Positions 46,143 to 56,567 are shown, numbered from the stretch's first letter. The stretch is DNA of 64,000 nucleotides from Pseudomonas sp. FP2309 (GCF_030687575.1 NZ_CP117439.1:1798001-1862000), one strand, 5' to 3'. Program-made: numbers and translations. The notes: generated by a model from the letters alone, not told the origin.

Positions 46143-46273
46143 CGTGTTACTCGTCAGGGTCACGGGTGCCGGCCGCCAGCCATCCCCGTGCGGCGGAGCA
46201 CAGCATGATTTGGATGCAGGGGGGAGGAACCTTAGCGCGTAACACGGGCCCGCGACAATGGGCAAAGCCCGCT

Positions 46274-46708
46274 TTAATCGAGTGTTGGTCGCACAAACGC
46301 CTCATGGGAGAACTCGCTGGCGTGGCGTGACACCCACTCGCGGGCCAGTGCTTCGACTTGGGCAGGTGTAGGTTCGGCATCTTCATGCTGGCGGCAGTAG
46401 CGCTCCATCCGGCATGCTTGCTCACCCATTCGGGCTCCGAACAACGCATGTTCATCGGTAAACGAGACCGCGACGCGGTAGCCGTTTTCCACCTTGCGAC
46501 ACCATGCCACGTAGCCCGGATAGCGCGCGTTGGCGCCCAGGGATGGGATATGCAGGTCTACGGCGGTGCCCTGGCGCCAGGCGCGGGGGCAATTGCAGGC
46601 GATGCCGCCCAGGCCGATAGTGTGCAGGCGTTGGCGGGGAATGGCGGGGGAAGGACGTTGGATCAACAGCGCGGCGACATCATCAGGGTGAGGTAAAAAA
46701 CGACCCAT
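46274..46708 (-). CDS. PilZ-domain protein
   Basis: The protein has about 144 residues from the ATG at 46708. It contains LHTIGLGGIACNCPRAWRQG, then VDLHIP, ARYPGYVAWCRKVENGYRVAVSF, the PilZ fold pattern of a beta-barrel that often binds c-di-GMP. The classical RxxxR is not well preserved (RQRLHTIGLGG near the start). Its start overlaps by two bases the first possible start of the divergent thioredoxin-like gene. Confidence 0.75.
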   Translation of the reverse strand: MGRFLPHPDDVAALLIQRPSPAIPRQRLHTIGLGGIACNCPRAWRQGTAVDLHIPSLGANARYPGYVAWCRKVENGYRVAVSFTDEHALFGARMGEQACRMERYCRQHEDAEPTPAQVEALAREWVSRHASEFSHEAFVRPTLD

Positions 46709-46772
46709 GTACACGGACTCCGAGCACCGTCCAATTGACGGAGGCAGCAGCAGTATAGTGAAGGAACAGGAA

Positions 46773-47093
46773 TTGACCGACTTGGATATTGACCAGCAAT
46801 TGCTGGGATTGCCAGGCATTTCGCTGCTGGTGTTCACCAGTGTCGGCTGTTCCAGTTGCCGCTGGGCGCGCCAGCAATTGCCCGGCTGGCAACTGCCGGT
46901 GGACCGGCTGTGCTGGGTGGACGCCGGGGACAACGGCGGCGCGGTCGAGCGTTACCAGATCTTTCATTTGCCTGCGTTGTTCGTGGTGTGCGAGGGTCAA
47001 TTCCTCGGACAGTTACAGACCCGCCTTACGTCTGCCGACCTTACCGACGCGATCAATCAAGCGCTTACCCGCACTCCAGAGGACTTGCCATGA
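46773..47093 (+). CDS. Thioredoxin-fold protein with CSSC motif
   Basis: The protein has about 106 residues from a probable TTG start at 46773, which has AAGGAA 6 bases upstream. Earlier in-frame starts exist at 46758 (GTG) and 46707 (ATG). It has a short beta-strand then TSVGCSSCRWARQQL (CxxC), VDAGDNGGAVERYQIFHLPALFVV with a cis-Pro position, consistent with a small thioredoxin fold. It is followed by and overlaps the ketopantoate reductase gene (ATGA). Confidence 0.72.
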   Translation: MTDLDIDQQLLGLPGISLLVFTSVGCSSCRWARQQLPGWQLPVDRLCWVDAGDNGGAVERYQIFHLPALFVVCEGQFLGQLQTRLTSADLTDAINQALTRTPEDLP

Positions 47094-48043
47094 CCACTCA
47101 ATCCCCGCGCATCGGCATTATCGGTACCGGTGCCATCGGTGGTTTCTACGGTGTGATGCTGGCGCGCGCCGGGTTTGATGTGCACTTCCTGCTGCGCAGC
47201 GAATACGCGGTGGTCCGCGAGCACGGCTTGCACCTCAACAGCACGTTGCACGGCAAGCTCCACCTGCACCCTGTGCAGGCGTATGCCCGTGCTGCCGATA
47301 TGCCGCCGTGCGACTGGTTGCTGGTGGGCACCAAGTCCACCGGCAACATCGACCTGGCACCGACTCTCGCCCAAGTCGCGGCCCCTGACGCCAAAGTGGT
47401 GTTGCTGCAAAACGGTCTGGATGTGGAAGACAGTCTGCGTGAACACCTGCCGCCGTCGCTGCATTTGCTTGGCGGCTTGTGTTACATCGGCGTGCATCGC
47501 TCCGGGCCCGGGGTGGTGGAGCACCAGGCGCTGGGGCGGGTCAACCTGGGTTATCACAGTGGCAGCGCGGCCAACGATGAGAGCCGCCAACAGGCGATTG
47601 TCGAAGCCGGTGCGGCGTTGTTTCATCAGGCCGGCATCGAGTCCCAGGCCATGGCCAATGTGCATCAGGCGCGCTGGCACAAGCTGGTGTGGAACGTGCC
47701 GTATAACGGCCTCTCGGTAGTGCTGAATGCGGGCACCACCGCGATGATGGCGGACCAATCCAGCCGTGAGTTGATCCAGGCGCTGATGGCCGAAGTGGTG
47801 CAGGGCGCCCATGCCTGCGGTCATGAAATCCCCAAGAGCTACGCCGAGCAAATGTTCGCCATGACCGAGACCATGGACGACTACCTGCCGAGCATGTACC
47901 ACGACCACGTGCACAAACGCCCGCTGGAATTGGCGGCTATTTATGCTCGCCCGTTAGCCGCCGCCAAGGCTGCTGGCTGTGAATTGCCGCGAATGCAGGC
48001 GCTGTACCAGGCCTTGAGTTTTATTGATCGGCGTAATCGCTGA
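47090..48043 (+). CDS. panE: Ketopantoate (2-dehydropantoate) reductase
   Basis: The 317-residue product begins MTTQSPRIGIIGTGAIGGFY with the NADPH-binding GTGAIGGFYG, and has GTKSTGN, LLQNGLDVED and the WHKLVWNVPYNGLSVVL active-site helix (Lys/Asn). It reduces ketopantoate to pantoate in coenzyme A synthesis. Overlap of 4 bases with the thioredoxin-like gene suggests an operon that also includes the next gene. Several PanE paralogues occur in pseudomonads, so the exact substrate is not certain. Confidence 0.83.
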   Translation: MTTQSPRIGIIGTGAIGGFYGVMLARAGFDVHFLLRSEYAVVREHGLHLNSTLHGKLHLHPVQAYARAADMPPCDWLLVGTKSTGNIDLAPTLAQVAAPDAKVVLLQNGLDVEDSLREHLPPSLHLLGGLCYIGVHRSGPGVVEHQALGRVNLGYHSGSAANDESRQQAIVEAGAALFHQAGIESQAMANVHQARWHKLVWNVPYNGLSVVLNAGTTAMMADQSSRELIQALMAEVVQGAHACGHEIPKSYAEQMFAMTETMDDYLPSMYHDHVHKRPLELAAIYARPLAAAKAAGCELPRMQALYQALSFIDRRNR

Positions 48044-48058
48044 AGCGGGGGAGACAGC

Positions 48059-48976
48059 ATGGCAAAGGGACTGGGCGACAAACTGGTACTGGCGATTTCG
48101 TCGCGGGCCTTGTTCGACCTGAGTGACAGCCACAAGGTCTACCTGGCCCAAGGGGTGGAGGCCTACCGCAAATATCAGATCGAACACGAGGAGGAAATCC
48201 TTGAGCCCGGCGACGCGTTCCCGCTGGTGAAGAAACTCCTGAGCCTGAATGCCAGCCTCGGTCGGGCTCGGGTCGAAGTGGTGCTGGTGTCGCGCAACAG
48301 TGCCGACACCGGCTTGCGCGTGTTCAATTCGATCCAGCATTACGGGTTGGACATTTCCCGCGCGGCCTTCGTGGGCGGGCGTAGTCCCTATCCTTATTTG
48401 GCCGCGTTTGGTTGCCACCTGTTTCTCTCGACCCATGCTGAGGACGTGCGCAGCGCCCTGGATGCAGGCTTTGCGGCTGCAACGATTCTATCGGGCGGTG
48501 CGCGCAGGGCATCCAGCGAAGAGCTGCGGATCGCCTTCGACGGCGACGCGGTGCTGTTTTCCGATGAGTCCGAGCGTGTGTATCAGGCCGGTGGGTTGGC
48601 GGCGTTCCAGGCCAGCGAGCGCGAGTCGGCGCGTCAGCCGTTGCATGGTGGCCCGTTCAAAGGTTTCCTGGCGGCGCTTAACCTGTTGCAGCGCGAGTTC
48701 CCGGACGAGGCCTGCCCGATCCGTACCGCGCTGGTTACGGCGCGTTCGGCACCTTCCCATGAGCGGGTGATTCGTACGTTGCGCGAGTGGGATATTCGCT
48801 TGGATGAGTCCTTGTTTCTCGGTGGCCTGGAGAAATCCGCGTTCCTGGAAGCGTTCGCCGCCGATGTGTTTTTCGATGACCAGGCCGGTCATTGTGAGAA
48901 GGCCAGGGAAGTGGTCGCCACCGGGCATGTGCCCCATGGCATCAGTAACGAAGTGAGGATTCAGGCCGAGCCTTAA
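48059..48976 (+). CDS. 5'-nucleotidase (NT5C1-type, PF06189)
   Basis: This 305-residue protein matches the eukaryotic-like cytosolic 5'-nucleotidase family. It has LVLAISSRALFDLSD at the nucleophile position, VVLVSRNSADTGLRVFNSI, and LFSDESERVYQAGG and VFFDDQAGHCEKA near the C-terminus. It would dephosphorylate nucleoside monophosphates. The first HAD Asp position holds SSRALFDL, typical for the family. Confidence 0.82.
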   Translation: MAKGLGDKLVLAISSRALFDLSDSHKVYLAQGVEAYRKYQIEHEEEILEPGDAFPLVKKLLSLNASLGRARVEVVLVSRNSADTGLRVFNSIQHYGLDISRAAFVGGRSPYPYLAAFGCHLFLSTHAEDVRSALDAGFAAATILSGGARRASSEELRIAFDGDAVLFSDESERVYQAGGLAAFQASERESARQPLHGGPFKGFLAALNLLQREFPDEACPIRTALVTARSAPSHERVIRTLREWDIRLDESLFLGGLEKSAFLEAFAADVFFDDQAGHCEKAREVVATGHVPHGISNEVRIQAEP

Positions 48977-49029
48977 GGGCGCTGCTAAGCTCATTCAATC
49001 TCCTCCAGCCTGGCAGTCCAGGAGGTTTT

Positions 49030-49530
49030 ATGATTCGTTCGATGCTCTATGCCACGGACCTCGGTCTCTACGCGCCGTATGTGATGCAGCATGCGCTGGC
49101 GTTGGCGCGGACGTTCAAGGCGGACCTGTATGTGATTCATGTGGTCGAGCCAATGGGGCTGTTCGCTGAGTCGGTGTTGCAGAGCTACCTTGATGAAAAA
49201 GCCTTGAGCGAATGGCAAAGCCGGGGGATGAACACCGTGATGGCCACCATTGAGCAACGGGTACTCGACAGTTTTCGCGAGGAGTTGGAAGAAGGAGAGC
49301 AGGACCTGCAGTTGATCCGTTCGGTACGCGTGATCCAGGGCGACCCCTGCGAAGTGATTCTCGACCAACTGCGCAAACTTTCGGCCGACTTGTTGATCGT
49401 AGGAAGTCACAGCGACGCAACGGCGGCGGCCACCCCCCTTGGTCGCACCGCTGCTCGGGTGTTGCAGCTGTCTACTGTGCCGGTTTACCTGGTGCCGTCT
49501 TTACAACGTCGACGCAGTGACGACATGTGA
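49030..49530 (+). CDS. Universal stress protein A family
   Basis: The 166-residue protein has an alpha/beta UspA fold: MIRSMLYATDLGLYAP, LYVIHVVEP, and the ATP-type motif region VGSHSDATAAATPLGRTAARVLQLSTVPVYLVP. The G-2x-G-9x-G(S/T) motif is partly altered, so nucleotide binding is uncertain. AGGAGG precedes the ATG. Confidence 0.85.
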   Translation: MIRSMLYATDLGLYAPYVMQHALALARTFKADLYVIHVVEPMGLFAESVLQSYLDEKALSEWQSRGMNTVMATIEQRVLDSFREELEEGEQDLQLIRSVRVIQGDPCEVILDQLRKLSADLLIVGSHSDATAAATPLGRTAARVLQLSTVPVYLVPSLQRRRSDDM

Positions 49531-49625
49531 AGGCTGATCGCGATAAAAAAGTTCTAGATTTATCCGTCCGACCTTTAATATAGTTATATGCCGTCGCTGA
49601 TACCCGTGGCGTCTATCTGCTTTGA

Positions 49626-50609
<984 letters not shown>

Positions 50610-50614
50610 GACGC

Positions 50615-51097
50615 TCAGCGGGCCTCGGTCACGGTGAAGTATTGCCGGGCGCCCGCCACCAGAATCTCCACCTCGTCATCGACGCACTTGCCCAGCAGGC
50701 CTTTGCCCAAGGGCGAGCGCGGGGTGATGACGGTCACCGGTTGCCCGACCACGTCCACTTTCAACCCCGCCGCATCCGGCGCGAGAAACAGCCACTGCTG
50801 GCGCGCGTTCTCGTCTTCCAGGCCCACGAGTGTGCCCACCTCTATACCGCGTCTGTCCTCGTAGGGCCGCAGTTGCAGGTTCTGGCACAGCACCAGCGAT
50901 TGCTTGATCTCTTCGACCCGCTTGGCTTGCCCGGCCGCCAGATAGGAAGCCTCCAGCCCCAGCGTGTCGTATTTGTTCTCGGCGATGTTTTCTTCGTGGG
51001 TCGCGGTTTCGTAGGCCGTTTGCGCGGCGCGTTGGGCGATGTCGAGGTCGACGGTGAGTTTTTCCAGGATCAACTGGAGGACGGCATGTTTATTCAT
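50615..51097 (-). CDS. GreA/GreB-like transcription factor
   Basis: This 160-residue protein has an N-terminal coiled coil (ATHEENIAENKYDTLGLEASYLA, acidic in the loop) and a C-terminal FKBP-like domain with VTVITPRSPLGKGLLGKCVDDEV. It is a Gre-type paralogue that could enter the RNA polymerase secondary channel. The tip lacks the GDxSENADY consensus of true GreA/GreB, so cleavage stimulation is uncertain. It ends 6 bases from cysB. Confidence 0.75.
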   Translation of the reverse strand: MNKHAVLQLILEKLTVDLDIAQRAAQTAYETATHEENIAENKYDTLGLEASYLAAGQAKRVEEIKQSLVLCQNLQLRPYEDRRGIEVGTLVGLEDENARQQWLFLAPDAAGLKVDVVGQPVTVITPRSPLGKGLLGKCVDDEVEILVAGARQYFTVTEAR

Positions 51098-51112
51098 GGC
51101 TGTGCTTGATCA

Positions 51113-51481
51113 TCAATCGCAGAATTGCAGGACATTGGCCCGACTCTTTTCATTCGGCGCGTTCCTGTCCTGTTGCAGCCAGAACTGGCATTTGGGGTTC
51201 GACAGGTTGCGTGCGTTGTCGCGCGCCTGATCGAGGGTTTGTTGCTGTTCCTGTTTTTGCAGGTTCTGCTGGTACTGCTCGAACATACGGTTGGGCGGCT
51301 CGGGCGCCGCGACGGCCGGCTTGCCCAACTGCTGGACCGCCTGAGCCACGGGCGCGAGGCTCTGCGGGAACAGGTAACGCGATGCCAGCCAGGCGGTCAG
51401 CACAATGGCGATAAACCCCAGCCACAGGCCAAAAGCCACGGCTGCACTGAGCTTGAACAACGACAACGGACGTCCGGACAT
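51113..51481 (-). CDS. Hypothetical single-pass membrane protein (122 aa)
   Basis: The product has about 122 residues from ATG at 51481, with AGGAGG 6 bases upstream. A transmembrane helix (about residues 9-34, AVAFGLWLGFIAIVLTAWLA) is followed by a Pro/Gln-rich linker and a helical, basic-acidic end with Cys-paired KCQFWLQQ and LQFCD. It is not recognised to a family. It shares orientation with the Gre-like gene 15 bases downstream. Confidence 0.68.
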   Translation of the reverse strand: MSGRPLSLFKLSAAVAFGLWLGFIAIVLTAWLASRYLFPQSLAPVAQAVQQLGKPAVAAPEPPNRMFEQYQQNLQKQEQQQTLDQARDNARNLSNPKCQFWLQQDRNAPNEKSRANVLQFCD

Positions 51482-51613
51482 GATGGCCTCCTGGCAGGCA
51501 TTGATGGCGTGGCGGCGATTGTCGCACAGCCACTGTGCAGAATAATCGCGATAGAGCCTTCTGCATCCGTGCATTTATGCGGACAATCGAGCCTTTGAGC
51601 GTTGGAGCCCGGA

Positions 51614-52747
51614 ATGAAAGCCCGCTGGGATATTTTTTGCAGCGTCGTCGATAACTACGGCGACATCGGCGTGACCTGGCGCCTGGCCCGGCAATTGGTG
51701 GTCGAGCACCGCTGTGAGGTGCGCTTGTGGGTCGATGACCTGCGCGCGTTCGAGCGCATGTGCCCCGAGGTTGACGTGCAGGCGACCCAACAATGGCAGG
51801 ACGGTGTCGAGGTGCGCCACTGGCCGGCCGAGTGGTCGGCTACGCCGGCCGCCGATGTGGTGATCGCCGCCTTCGCCTGCCAGCTGCCCCCTGACTATAT
51901 GGAAGCCATGGCCGCGCGTGAGCGCACGCCGTTGTGGATGAACCTCGACTACCTGAGTGCCGAAGACTGGGTGGTGGGCTGCCATCGCCTGCCGTCGGTG
52001 AAGTTCAAGGGGGTGCAGAAGTACTTCTTTTTCCCTGGTTTCCGCGCCGGTACCGGTGGTCTGTTACGTGAGGCCGGGTTGATTGAGCAGCGTCAGGCGT
52101 TTCAGGCGGACGCCGCAGCGCAGCGACAATTCCTGCAGGGGTTGGGTGTATTTCCGGCAGCCGGTGCGCGGTTGTTTTCACTGTTTGCCTACGAAAATGC
52201 CGGCCTTGCCGGTTGGCTGGACGCCTTGTCGACGGACGGGCGTGCCACTCATCTATTGGTGCCCGAGGGGCGCATCCTCGGGGATGTGCAGCGCTGGCTC
52301 GGTGTGACGGCGTTGGCCGCGGGCGACGTGCATCAACGCGATGCCCTGACCGTGCAAGTGCTGCCGTTCGTGCGTCAGGCGCACTATGACCACTTGCTGT
52401 GGTGCTGCGATTTCAACGCCGTGCGCGGCGAAGACTCATTTGTCCGCGCCCAGTGGGCCGGGCGGCCGTTGCTGTGGCACATCTACCGACAGGATGAAGA
52501 CATCCACCTGGACAAGCTCGATGCTTTCCTGGCGCTGTACACCAAAGACTTGTCGCCCGCCGCCAGCGCTGCATTGGTGACGCTGTGGCAAGCCTGGAAC
52601 ACCGAGGGCGAGGTGGCGCAGCCGTGGAAATTGCTGCTGGAGCACTGGCCGGAGGTGAGTCAGCACGCCCAAAGGTGGTGTCTGGAACAGGCCTTGCAGG
52701 CCGATCTTGCGACGGCGCTGGTACAGTTTTATGAAAGTTGGATATGA
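51614..52747 (+). CDS. earP: EarP, EF-P arginine rhamnosyltransferase
   Basis: The protein has about 377 residues from the ATG at 51614: MKARWDIFCSVVDNYGDIG, with Asp13 and Asp17, the residues known to be essential in EarP, followed by VTWRLARQL. It has a GT-B fold with LLVPEGRILGD and a C-terminal QWAGRPLLWHIYRQDEDIH region for dTDP-rhamnose. It adds L-rhamnose to Arg32 of EF-P, encoded 49 bases downstream. The rhamnose-making genes are not in the window. Confidence 0.94.
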   Translation: MKARWDIFCSVVDNYGDIGVTWRLARQLVVEHRCEVRLWVDDLRAFERMCPEVDVQATQQWQDGVEVRHWPAEWSATPAADVVIAAFACQLPPDYMEAMAARERTPLWMNLDYLSAEDWVVGCHRLPSVKFKGVQKYFFFPGFRAGTGGLLREAGLIEQRQAFQADAAAQRQFLQGLGVFPAAGARLFSLFAYENAGLAGWLDALSTDGRATHLLVPEGRILGDVQRWLGVTALAAGDVHQRDALTVQVLPFVRQAHYDHLLWCCDFNAVRGEDSFVRAQWAGRPLLWHIYRQDEDIHLDKLDAFLALYTKDLSPAASAALVTLWQAWNTEGEVAQPWKLLLEHWPEVSQHAQRWCLEQALQADLATALVQFYESWI

Positions 52748-52796
52748 TACGCCACCTTGATTTTTGTAAATCCCATCCAAATTTCGGATATATGCA

Positions 52797-53369
52797 ATGA
52801 AAACTGGTAAAGAACTGAAACCCGGTACAGTGATCCGTCTCGAAAACGACCCTTGGCTGGTTCAGAAAGCTGAGTTCACCAAGTCTGGTCGTAACAGCGC
52901 AATCATGAAGACCAAGCTGAAGAACCTGCTGACCGGTTACAAGACCGAGATCGTCTACAGCGCCGATGACAAACTGGACGACGTGATCCTCGACCGCAAA
53001 GAAGCGACCCTGTCGTTCATCAGCGGCGACACCTACACGTTCATGGACACCACCGACTACACCATGTACGAGCTGAACGCTGAAGACATCGAAGCCGTTC
53101 TGCCATTCGTGGAAGAAGGCATGGACGACGTCTGCGAAGCCATCTTCTTCGAAGAGCGTCTGGTTTCCGTAGAGCTGCCGACCACTATCGTGCGTAAGGT
53201 TGCCTACACCGAAGGTTCCGCTCGCGGTGACACGTCGGGCAAAGTGATGAAGCCTGCCAAGCTGGCTAACGGTACCGAACTGCAAGTGGCCGATTTCATC
53301 GAAATCGACGACCTGATCGAAATCGACACCCGCGAAGGTGGTTCGTACAAAGGTCGCGCCAAGAAGTAA
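52797..53369 (+). CDS. efp: Translation elongation factor EF-P
   Basis: The 190-residue protein reads [19 protein letters not shown], with the modification loop [11 protein letters not shown] and Arg32 in the place taken by Lys in E. coli. This marks it as the rhamnosylated type. It resolves ribosome stalling at polyproline. It is paired with the EarP gene directly upstream; the terminator after it is clear. Confidence 0.97.
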   Translation: MKTGKELKPGTVIRLENDPWLVQKAEFTKSGRNSAIMKTKLKNLLTGYKTEIVYSADDKLDDVILDRKEATLSFISGDTYTFMDTTDYTMYELNAEDIEAVLPFVEEGMDDVCEAIFFEERLVSVELPTTIVRKVAYTEGSARGDTSGKVMKPAKLANGTELQVADFIEIDDLIEIDTREGGSYKGRAKK

Positions 53370-53421
53370 TTCTGGCCGCTGCCCTGAAGGCGTGGTTCCC
53401 GCGCCTCGGGCTGCACAAGAG

Positions 53422-53452
53422 TCCGGCGTCTGAAAAGACGCCGGATTTTTTT
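53422..53452 (+). terminator. Rho-independent terminator of efp
   Basis: TCCGGCGTCT (53422-53431) pairs with AGACGCCGGA (53436-53445) around GAAA, followed by seven T residues (53446-53452). Confidence 0.93.
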
Positions 53453-53600
53453 CGCCGTTTTTTTGGCCCTCTCGTCGGCCTCAGTGCATCTTTTCAATAC
53501 TCGACTATGGTTAGTGGCGAACTGCCTTCACTCGCAGCAGTGAAGGGCAGGCCCCCGCTCGCTCCGGTCCGTGCCGGTGAGTTAGCCATAAGGAAGAATA

Positions 53601-54146
53601 ATGATGAGCATTGAAGCTGATCCGACGCCGCACGCCTTCGATAAAGCCGATCAAGCCCCCGAACGGCTCACCGAAATGTTTGTAGGAGGCCAGGAGAAAC
53701 GTATCCAACTCGGCCAGTGCCCGGCCGAGCGCGCGGTGTTTCGCAAGCTGCATGGCGTGGCCAGTGCCCGTCTGGTGATGGAAAAGAACATCCCGGCCAA
53801 GCTGAAAGTGGGGGTATTCGCCCACGACAGCCTTGACGCCTGGGTCCGTTTTTCCAGCGATACCACACCCACCTCACCGGACCTGGGCAGCACTGTCGGG
53901 ATCGGCATCAAGTTGTTTGGCGTCCCTGGCCCCAAGGCCCTGGGTGACGAGGGCGATACCGCCGATTTCATCATGCAGAATTTTCCGATCTTCTTTGTCG
54001 ACAACGCCAAGGAAATGGTCGAGTTCACCTACGCCGGTACCGTGCTCAAGGACTACCCCGGCTACCTGAAAAAACACCCCAAGACCCACGACATCCTTAA
54101 CCGCATGGGCGACAAGGTCGAAGGCAGCGTACTGACCACTCAGTAA
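53601..54146 (+). CDS. Catalase-like domain, N-terminal part, cut by in-frame TAA
   Basis: This 181-residue open frame has the heme catalase-like fold of the y4iL-like type: FRKLHGVASARLVM with the distal His, then VFAHDSLDAWVRFSSDTTP, GIGIKLFGVPG, TADFIMQNFPIFFV. It stops at TAA (54144-54146), yet the same frame continues for 2,400 bases with the rest of this domain (WAILPFHSGSKRYVKF follows directly). In catalases the position before WAILPF is usually Tyr, so TAC or TAT to TAA is the simplest change. The heme-ligand Tyr lies downstream of the stop, so this fragment alone cannot be a working catalase. AGGAAG precedes the start. Confidence 0.8.
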   Translation: MMSIEADPTPHAFDKADQAPERLTEMFVGGQEKRIQLGQCPAERAVFRKLHGVASARLVMEKNIPAKLKVGVFAHDSLDAWVRFSSDTTPTSPDLGSTVGIGIKLFGVPGPKALGDEGDTADFIMQNFPIFFVDNAKEMVEFTYAGTVLKDYPGYLKKHPKTHDILNRMGDKVEGSVLTTQ

Positions 54147-54302
54147 TGGGCCATTCTGCCGTTTCATTCGGGAAGCAAACGCTACGTCAAATTTCGCCTC
54201 GACCCCGAAACCCCGCCGGAAAACGTCCCCAACAACGAAACCGATTACCTGGGCGTCGATCTATGCCGTCGCCTTGCGCAGCGCGAATATAAATTCCGTT
54301 TC

Positions 54303-56567
54303 ATGGTGCAGTTGCGCACCGATGCGCAGAGCATGCCGCTTGATGAGGCAACCGTTGAGTGGCCGGAAAGCGAAAGCCCGTTTGTGCATGTCGCCACACT
54401 GACCCTGTCGCAACAGGATGTGGCCCAGCGTGGCCAGGCGGAATACGGGCAAGGGCTGGCCTTTAACATTTGGCGCCTGCCCCCGGAGCAGGCACCGGTG
54501 GGCTCGATCGCCGAAGCCCGCAAAGTCGTCTACGCCGCAGGCGCGCGCGCGCGGCATGAAGCCAATGGCCAGGGTTTGCAGGATCCACCTCAAGCCCGTC
54601 CGGCGGCGTGCCCTTACTCCGCCACCCAATCCTCGATCAGCGGCTTGGGCGAGGTGGGCGCCAAGGATCAATGCATCGTCAAAGCGGTGATCTACCCCTC
54701 AATCGGCGTGGCGCGCGTCGGTTCAAGCGAGTCGGAGTGGTTTGTGGGCCCTGAAGTGTGTGATCCGCCGCATCACGCCGCCGGTTTTTATCGCGATTCA
54801 AAGAAACAACTCAAGCGCCAGGCCGCGCGCTTTCGGGTGTATGGCGTAAACGTGCTGGGCGACATTGTGCGTGAACTCACCCCGGATAACGCAAAGATCC
54901 GCTGGCAGGTGCAATTGGCCAACACCAAGTCAGCCTGGTATGGCTTCCAGCTTGCGTTGGATATTCCGGAGGCTGCATCGGCGCCACCAACGACACTGCG
55001 CAATGCCGGCATTGCCGACCGCACACAGTTAGCCATTACTCCCAAGGCGAAGGTGGTCAGTGGCAAGAATGCCAAGCCCAAGAAGTTCGACGATGGCCGT
55101 TTCATGGGCAAGCCGGTGTACCTGGGCGAAACATTTACCGATGAACAGGGCCGCCTGATCGTGCTGGGGGGCCATGGTGCCGCAGGCGCTTGCGACGATA
55201 GCCGCGCGATCACGTTCGCGAACAACGAGGGTTGGTACGACGATACGTCGGACGGGCCGGTCAATGCCGAGGTGATCTACGACGGGCAGCCCCTGTTGGT
55301 TGACCCCGCGTGGGTTATCGTCGGCCCGCCTAACTATGGGCCACAACGCAAGTCGGTGCGCACCATGTGGGACTTGATGCGCGATGTCGCCATCAAGGCT
55401 GGTACGTTGCCGATGCCGATGCGTCCCAGCTTCACGTTCGACATATTGCCGATTTTCGAACGGCTGGCCGGCCTGCAATGGGTGAATGCCGGCTTCGCAT
55501 CCGGGTTTGGCTGGAAGGGCGTAAATGATCTGACCAGCGCGCAAGCGTTGGCGCGCTTGTCGAGTGCCAGCCCGGTGTATGTCGAACTGCGGCGCACCAT
55601 TGCCAACCAGTTCCGTAATGATGCCGTGGACAGTTGGTCGCCCAAGCCCTGGCCATGGCTGTACGGTGACGCCATGGATGTGCCGGCAGCCAAGACACCT
55701 CGACAAAACGCCTCGCTCAGTGACACGCAGTTGGCCATGTTGGCGGAGTGGGCACGGGGCAATTTCGTGGAGGACTATGCTGCCGATCGCGTCGCGCCGC
55801 GCAGCCTCGATGAGGTGCCGCTGGCCCTGCAAGGCGATACGCTGACCAAGGCGGCGCTGGACTTTTGCCTGGCCGACGCTTTCCACCCCGGTTGTGAAAT
55901 GACCTGGCCCGTGCGCACCGCCACGATGTACATGGCGCCGTTTCGCTTTGCCCATGCCCTGGACGGCTGGATTGCCCCGGCCTTGGGCGAGGTCATCACG
56001 TACGCCGCGATCAGCCTGACCAACGGCCCGCTCTGTGGTCAGCAGGCCGGTGGTCTGACCCGCTGGATGGCGGTGCCATGGCAAACCGACTCGGCCAGCT
56101 GCCGTTCGGGCTATGACAAAAACTATGACCCCTACGTGCCCTCGTTCTGGCCGGCGCGGGTGCCTAATCAGGTATTGACCCGGCAGAACTACGACGTTGT
56201 CATGGACGAAAAAAAGCCCCTCGGCGAGCGCCTGGCTGCCTTCGCCAACCGGGCCTCCTGGATCGAGCCTTTGGGGGCCACCAGCTACACCGACCAGATC
56301 AACAATATGATTCACCACTTCGATCACCTGGGGGTCGTAGAGGTGCACGCCGGGCCCAGCGACCGCGAGCATTTCCCGGCCCACATTGAGGTGGAGGACC
56401 AACACGTGCCGATCAAGGATATGCCCAACCCGACCGCCAGCCCGCATTCGGCCAGTCATGAGGCGCTGCGTTTGCAGGTCGGTGCCCTGGCGGGGCCGCG
56501 TGCAGAATCGGTGGACATCATGACCATCGAGAAGGCCCAGCGTTTTCCACGGGGCCTGCCCGGCTGA
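54303..56567 (+). CDS. LodA-type quinoprotein amino-acid oxidase with C-terminal part of the catalase-like domain
   Basis: This part is in the same frame as the preceding fragment; a plausible own start is lacking (ATG at 54303 has no ribosome site). Residues 1-95 complete the catalase-like domain, with EARKVVYAAG holding the heme-binding Tyr (R-x3-Y). From about residue 124 a full LodA/GoxA domain follows: VIYPSIGVARVGSSE, LGGHGAAGACDD, GWYDDTSDGPVNAEV and the cofactor region FHPGCEMTWP plus TRWMAVPWQTDSASCRSGYD. In this family the Cys and one of the Trp residues form cysteine tryptophylquinone. The enzyme makes H2O2 from an amino acid; a catalase fused to it would remove it. Confidence 0.82.
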   Translation: MVQLRTDAQSMPLDEATVEWPESESPFVHVATLTLSQQDVAQRGQAEYGQGLAFNIWRLPPEQAPVGSIAEARKVVYAAGARARHEANGQGLQDPPQARPAACPYSATQSSISGLGEVGAKDQCIVKAVIYPSIGVARVGSSESEWFVGPEVCDPPHHAAGFYRDSKKQLKRQAARFRVYGVNVLGDIVRELTPDNAKIRWQVQLANTKSAWYGFQLALDIPEAASAPPTTLRNAGIADRTQLAITPKAKVVSGKNAKPKKFDDGRFMGKPVYLGETFTDEQGRLIVLGGHGAAGACDDSRAITFANNEGWYDDTSDGPVNAEVIYDGQPLLVDPAWVIVGPPNYGPQRKSVRTMWDLMRDVAIKAGTLPMPMRPSFTFDILPIFERLAGLQWVNAGFASGFGWKGVNDLTSAQALARLSSASPVYVELRRTIANQFRNDAVDSWSPKPWPWLYGDAMDVPAAKTPRQNASLSDTQLAMLAEWARGNFVEDYAADRVAPRSLDEVPLALQGDTLTKAALDFCLADAFHPGCEMTWPVRTATMYMAPFRFAHALDGWIAPALGEVITYAAISLTNGPLCGQQAGGLTRWMAVPWQTDSASCRSGYDKNYDPYVPSFWPARVPNQVLTRQNYDVVMDEKKPLGERLAAFANRASWIEPLGATSYTDQINNMIHHFDHLGVVEVHAGPSDREHFPAHIEVEDQHVPIKDMPNPTASPHSASHEALRLQVGALAGPRAESVDIMTIEKAQRFPRGLPG

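Noticed and set aside
54144..54146. Programmed recoding of the TAA stop (for example as an unusual amino acid)
   Set aside because: UAA is not a known recoded codon in pseudomonads and no recoding signal is visible; mutation or read error is simpler.
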